The notes under the pieces were generated by a model that did no database searches, was not told where the DNA came from, and saw only the letters and a program-made list of their open reading frames with translations. Positions 60,400-64,000 of a stretch of 64,000 nucleotides of DNA are shown here, piece by piece. Numbering within the stretch: position 1 is the first letter of the stretch; the number at the start of each line of letters is the position of its first letter. The DNA comes from Actinobacteria bacterium IMCC26207 (GTDB taxonomy: Bacteria > Actinomycetota > Acidimicrobiia > Acidimicrobiales > Microtrichaceae), in the NCBI GenBank assembly GCA_001025035.1, contig LCZK01000005.1, positions 124,001-188,000 of the forward strand, read 5' to 3'. A program made the position numbers and the translations under genes.

Positions 60400-60458
60400 C
60401 CCGTTTCGGCTGCGTCAAGATATGTGCTGTGGGGGTCACCGGGTAAGCTGAACTTTGA

Positions 60459-60532
60459 GGGCGCGTAGCTCAGTTGGTTAGAGCACCTGGTTTACATCCA
60501 GGGTGTCGGGGGTTCGATTCCCTCCGCGCCCA
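60459..60532 (+). tRNA. tRNA-Val (anticodon TAC)
   Basis: A 74-nt cloverleaf: acceptor GGGCGCG/CGCGCCC, D-arm GCTCAGTTGGTTAGAGC, anticodon stem CCTGG/CCAGG with loop TTTACAT giving TAC, T-arm GGGGG/CCCTC with one G-T pair. CCA is not encoded. Confidence 0.96.
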
Positions 60533-60568
60533 CTCATTGTCTGAAGATCCTCGCATGAGGAGGAGTCG

Positions 60569-61477
60569 ATGGATACTGCGGTTGAAGATGCCATTCGTCG
60601 CTTCCCTGGATGGGCAGACGCAGAGTTGAGCATCGGGGTACTTGACGGCGGCATGACCAACCGCAACTTTGTGGTCGGGGTTGACGGCCAAGAGTTCGTG
60701 GTGCGCATCCCCGGCGAACGCACCGAGTTGCTAGGTATCGATCGTCTCCATGAGGCCGAAGTAGCCCGCCGCGCTGGCCAACTTGGCATCGGCCCCGAAG
60801 TTCTGGGTGAATTGCCTGGTGTGGGCACCCAAGTCATTCGCTACGTTGCGGGCCGTCACTTAAGCGGCGACGCATTTACGAGTCGTCTGGACGAGGTCAT
60901 CACTGCCATGCGCACCTTGCACGAGAGCGGTGCAGTGGGCGCAGATTTTATGATTCACCGAGTCGTCGAACGCCATGCGCAAGATGCGTTGAACGAGGGT
61001 GGAACCGTCCCAGCTGCTTATGAACGCTTACACCTGCAGAGTCACCGCATAGAAACAGCGTTGGCAACGCATCCGACCCAGATGGTGGCTTGTCATAACG
61101 ACTTGCTGCCCGGAAACCTGTTGTTCGAAGAGGATCGGGTCTGGCTCCTTGATTACGAGTACGCCGGAAACAACGACCCGTTTTTTGATCTAGCCAACCT
61201 GAGCGTGAATGCTGAACTTGATCGCTCTGGCGAGAGAAAATTGCTCACTGGCTACTTCGGCCGAGTCACCGAGGCCGGATGGGCCCGCTTTCAGTTAATG
61301 AAAGTGATGAGTGAGTTTCGCGAAGGCATGTGGGGCGTTGTGCAACAGGCAATCAGCAGCCTTGAGATCGACCTGGTGGCCTATGCCGCCACACGACTCG
61401 GCCAGGCAGAAGCGCTGACCCAAGAGCCGGAGTACGAGGGTTGGCTGAAAGCGGCTGAAGGCGATCCGGCCGTCTAG
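60569..61477 (+). CDS. Choline/ethanolamine kinase-like phosphotransferase
   Basis: A 302-residue APH-fold protein. It has LDGGMTNRNFVVGVDGQEFV, the Brenner motif VACHNDLLPGNLLFE (about 172-186) and LLDYEYAGNNDPFFDLANL (DYE in place of DFG), matching choline-kinase-like enzymes. A strong ribosome binding site (GAGGAG) precedes the ATG. It ends 11 nt before a dimethylglycine-dehydrogenase-like gene, so a shared role in choline or methylamine metabolism is plausible. Confidence 0.85.
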   Translation: MDTAVEDAIRRFPGWADAELSIGVLDGGMTNRNFVVGVDGQEFVVRIPGERTELLGIDRLHEAEVARRAGQLGIGPEVLGELPGVGTQVIRYVAGRHLSGDAFTSRLDEVITAMRTLHESGAVGADFMIHRVVERHAQDALNEGGTVPAAYERLHLQSHRIETALATHPTQMVACHNDLLPGNLLFEEDRVWLLDYEYAGNNDPFFDLANLSVNAELDRSGERKLLTGYFGRVTEAGWARFQLMKVMSEFREGMWGVVQQAISSLEIDLVAYAATRLGQAEALTQEPEYEGWLKAAEGDPAV

Positions 61478-61488
61478 ATTACTGACTC

Positions 61489-63918
61489 GTGCGCACAGAG
61501 GCCCGGGCAGTCATCATCGGTGGAGGAGTCGCTGGCGCGAGCATCGCCTATCACCTGACGCTGCTCGGTTGGACTGACATCGTGTTGGTTGATCGTGATC
61601 AACTGACCAGCGGTTCGACCTTTCATTCGGCGGGCCTGGTTGGTCAGCTGCGAAACACTGTCACGCTCACCAAGATGATGATGTACGGCGCTGAGCTGTA
61701 TCGCCGACTCGGCGATGAGACCGGCCAAGACTTGGGCTGGCATGAGGTTGGTTCTCTTCGCTTGGCCTCAACCCCCGAACGACTCGAGGAGTTGCGCCGC
61801 CAAGCTGGCTGGGCAAAGACCTTTGGCTTGCCGTTGGACCTCATCAGCACCAATGAAGCCCACGAACGCTTTCACGGATTGTTTGACCCAACCGACGTGC
61901 TTGGCGCGGTCTGGTTGCCTACCGATGGATGGTTAAACCCAAGCGACCTGACCATGGCGCTCGCTGCCGGTGCGCGGTCCCTCGGTGCCGAGATCGCAAC
62001 GATGACCAGAGTGACTGGCATCGGGGTGGGCACGGTGAACGGCCGAGAGCAGGTCACCCATGTTGAAACCGATAAAGGCCGAATCACCTGCAGCGTTGTG
62101 GTCAACGCAGGCGGCATGTATGCACATGAGATCGGCCGCCTTGCCGGGGTGAACGTTCCGATTGTGCCGATGGCACATCAGTACGCGATCACTCGGCCGC
62201 AGATCACGGTTCCATCGGATCTTCCGACCATGCGCGATCCCGATCGTTTGGTGTACTTCCGAGAAGAGGTAGGCGGGCTCATCATGGGCGGTTACGAGCG
62301 CAACCCTCAGCCCTGGTGCCTTGACGGCAACATCCCCCCGACATTCAATAACACCCTTCTAGAGCCGGATTGGGATCGGTTCATGCCGTTGGCCGAGTCA
62401 GCGCAAGGTCTGGTTCCGTGCCTTGTGGATGCTGATGTTCATCAACTCATCAACGGCCCCGAAGCGTTCACTCCTGACGGCGAGTTTATTTTGGGCCCGA
62501 GCGAGGTCGATGGGTTCTACGTGGCCGCCGGATTTTGTGCTCACGGTATTGCGGGCGCTGGTGGCAACGGCAAAGTCATGGCCGAGTGGATCGTGAACGG
62601 CGAACCGCCCATGGATCTGTGGAAGATGGACAGTCGCCGTTTCGGCCCGCAGTACAAGTCTCGCGGATTCAGTTTGGCCCGGACCGATGAGGTGTACAGC
62701 ACCTACTACGACATTGCGTACCCGAATCACGAGCGCTTGGCCGGCCGCCCGTTGCGCGTACCACCTGCCTATGAACGCCACCGAGCCTTGGATGCCGAGT
62801 TTGGCGAGAAGAGCGGATGGGAACGCGTCAACTGGTATCGCTCGAATGAGGACCCAGCGCATGAGCACCAACGGCCCCGAGGTTGGGCTGGCCAGCACTG
62901 GTCTACGGCCATTGTGACTGAGCATCTTGCGACTCGCAGCACTGCCGGACTGTTCGATGAATCCTCCTTCGCGAAGATCGAGATTTCTGGTCCCAGCGCC
63001 CTCGAGTTTCTGCAGAAGTTGTGTACCAACTCGATCGACAAGGCCCCCGGATCGATCACCTATACCCAGATGCTCAACTCGCGTGCTGGGATCGAATGTG
63101 ACTTCACGATTACCCGGCTCGCTTCAGACCGTTTCCTGATCGTGACGGGAACTGCATTTGGTCGACACGACATGTCGTGGATTTCATCACATGCACCAAC
63201 TGATGGATCGGTGACTCTTCGTGACGTCACCTCCTCGTTGGCATGCTTCGGTCTTTGGGGTCCGAACGCAGGCTCCATTGTTGAATCGGTTAGCGCCGAT
63301 GATCTGTCTTTTCGCTTTATGCAGGCGCGACAGATCACGATTGGCGAGGTGCCGTGTTGGGCGCTGCGGGTTACCTACGTTGGTGAGAGCGGCTGGGAGT
63401 TGTACCCCGCTGCCGAATTCGGCTTGCGATTATGGGACACGCTTGTGCAGGCCGGTGCGCCCTTTGGTCTCCTGCCAGGTGGCTACCGTGCGATTGACTC
63501 ACTTCGCTTAGAGAAGGGGTACCGGGCATGGGGGAGTGACATCACGAATGACACTGACCCGTATTCCTCGGGGCTTGGTTTTGCGGTGCGTCTTGATCAT
63601 GAGTTCATCGGTCGTGACGCGTTGCCGGACTCAAGCACGGGTGGCGAGCAACGTCTCTGCTGCCTGGTGCTAGCCGATAGCCAGTCGGTGGCGATGGGCA
63701 ACGAGCCGGTGTCGCTTCCCACTGGCGAGATTGTGGGGCGCATTACCAGCGGTGGTCAGGGCTATTCGCTGGGCGTGTCGATCGCCTATGCGTGGCTCCC
63801 CAGAGCGCTTGCGGACCCAGGGACAGCAGTCTCGGTGGAAGTATTTGGGGTTGCAGTTGCGGCCGAGGTGCGAACCGATCCGCTCTTTGACCCAACTGGC
63901 GCACGAGTGCGGGCCTAG
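61489..63918 (+). CDS. FAD-dependent dehydrogenase fused to a GcvT-like domain (dimethylglycine/sarcosine dehydrogenase type)
   Basis: An 809-residue two-domain enzyme. Residues 1-375 are a DAO-type flavoprotein with the dinucleotide motif GGGVAGASIAYHL (11-23), STFHSAGLVGQL (flavin attachment region) and GFCAHGIAGAGGNGKVMAEW. An FAO_M bridge (about 380-430) follows, then an aminomethyltransferase fold (about 460-805) with the C-terminal barrel (GRITSGGQGYSLGVSIAYAW). Such enzymes demethylate dimethylglycine or sarcosine and pass the methyl group to tetrahydrofolate. TAGATT (61475-61480) lies 8 nt before the GTG and overlaps the upstream stop codon. Confidence 0.9.
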   Translation: MRTEARAVIIGGGVAGASIAYHLTLLGWTDIVLVDRDQLTSGSTFHSAGLVGQLRNTVTLTKMMMYGAELYRRLGDETGQDLGWHEVGSLRLASTPERLEELRRQAGWAKTFGLPLDLISTNEAHERFHGLFDPTDVLGAVWLPTDGWLNPSDLTMALAAGARSLGAEIATMTRVTGIGVGTVNGREQVTHVETDKGRITCSVVVNAGGMYAHEIGRLAGVNVPIVPMAHQYAITRPQITVPSDLPTMRDPDRLVYFREEVGGLIMGGYERNPQPWCLDGNIPPTFNNTLLEPDWDRFMPLAESAQGLVPCLVDADVHQLINGPEAFTPDGEFILGPSEVDGFYVAAGFCAHGIAGAGGNGKVMAEWIVNGEPPMDLWKMDSRRFGPQYKSRGFSLARTDEVYSTYYDIAYPNHERLAGRPLRVPPAYERHRALDAEFGEKSGWERVNWYRSNEDPAHEHQRPRGWAGQHWSTAIVTEHLATRSTAGLFDESSFAKIEISGPSALEFLQKLCTNSIDKAPGSITYTQMLNSRAGIECDFTITRLASDRFLIVTGTAFGRHDMSWISSHAPTDGSVTLRDVTSSLACFGLWGPNAGSIVESVSADDLSFRFMQARQITIGEVPCWALRVTYVGESGWELYPAAEFGLRLWDTLVQAGAPFGLLPGGYRAIDSLRLEKGYRAWGSDITNDTDPYSSGLGFAVRLDHEFIGRDALPDSSTGGEQRLCCLVLADSQSVAMGNEPVSLPTGEIVGRITSGGQGYSLGVSIAYAWLPRALADPGTAVSVEVFGVAVAAEVRTDPLFDPTGARVRA

Positions 63919-64000
63919 CGCCTAGTTGAGCTAGATCACAGTTGAGACTGGATCTTTTCAGATCTATTCAGGTCGTTGAGGACAACACCGAATCAATCGT

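Overview
The window is a mid-GC chromosomal segment (mid-50s percent GC by eye) from an actinobacterium (Actinomycetota). Supporting marks are a class II DAHP synthase, a BldD-type regulator, a PAC2-family protein, DUF2510/TM2 and LytR_C domain proteins, a mycobacterial-style Tad/Ssd pilus locus, frequent GTG starts and many starts preceded at 6-9 nt by a TAnnnT hexamer with no ribosome binding site (leaderless mRNAs). The fused LivH-LivM permease plus MFS-ABC-ABC protein makes me favour an Acidimicrobiia-like lineage, but that is inference. No complete insertion sequence, prophage, CRISPR array or replication origin was seen.

Layout. 1-2.8 kb: the start of a sulfite/nitrite reductase (cut by the window edge), class II DAHP synthase and an alternative sigma-70 factor, all on the minus strand. 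3-8.2 kb: nadD, a degenerate LCP/LytR_C protein, rsfS, tRNA-Ala and leuS. 8.3-17 kb: a fatty-acyl-AMP ligase-like enzyme and a three-gene branched-chain-amino-acid-type transporter operon with unusual fusions. 17-22.2 kb: PAC2 protein, aminoglycoside-phosphotransferase-like kinase, thioredoxin-TPR protein, a divergent merR/aurF pair and a DUF2505 protein. 22.3-33.1 kb: a conserved actinobacterial housekeeping block (comEA, comEC, a folP2-like gene, holA, rpsT, lepA, hrcA, dnaJ, rsmE) ending in a bldD-like gene. 33.1-34.1 kb: a GC-rich patch with a wHTH-nucleotidyltransferase gene and repeats, probably acquired DNA. 34.1-43.6 kb: an eleven-gene minus-strand Tad pilus operon, nearly all genes overlapping by 1-4 nt, whose last two genes encode a membrane pseudokinase with an FG-GAP-like outer domain and a LysM membrane protein. 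43.8-56.6 kb: the housekeeping block resumes (phoH, ybeY, CNNM/CorC gene, era, uppS, recO, glyS, dnaG, rpoD) with two small membrane-protein genes. 56.7-64 kb: tRNA-Asn, tRNA-Met, tRNA-Val, a secreted pentapeptide-repeat protein, unknown proteins, an inositol-monophosphatase-family enzyme, a Nudix hydrolase, a choline-kinase-like protein and a large dimethylglycine/sarcosine-dehydrogenase-like enzyme.

How the genes work together. Most of the window serves translation, replication, RNA processing and competence. The Tad locus should build a Flp-type pilus or related secretion system, and the appended pseudokinase and LysM proteins may couple it to the envelope. The transporter operon has its binding protein, both permease halves and both ATPases, with an MFS unit welded to the ATPases. 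The most unusual items are the Tad-linked pseudokinase/LysM pair, the MFS-ABC-ABC fusion, the merR/aurF promoter region with two well-placed palindromes, a CIRCE-like operator abutting leaderless hrcA, a BldD homologue that keeps the c-di-GMP motif, and two intergenic minisatellites.
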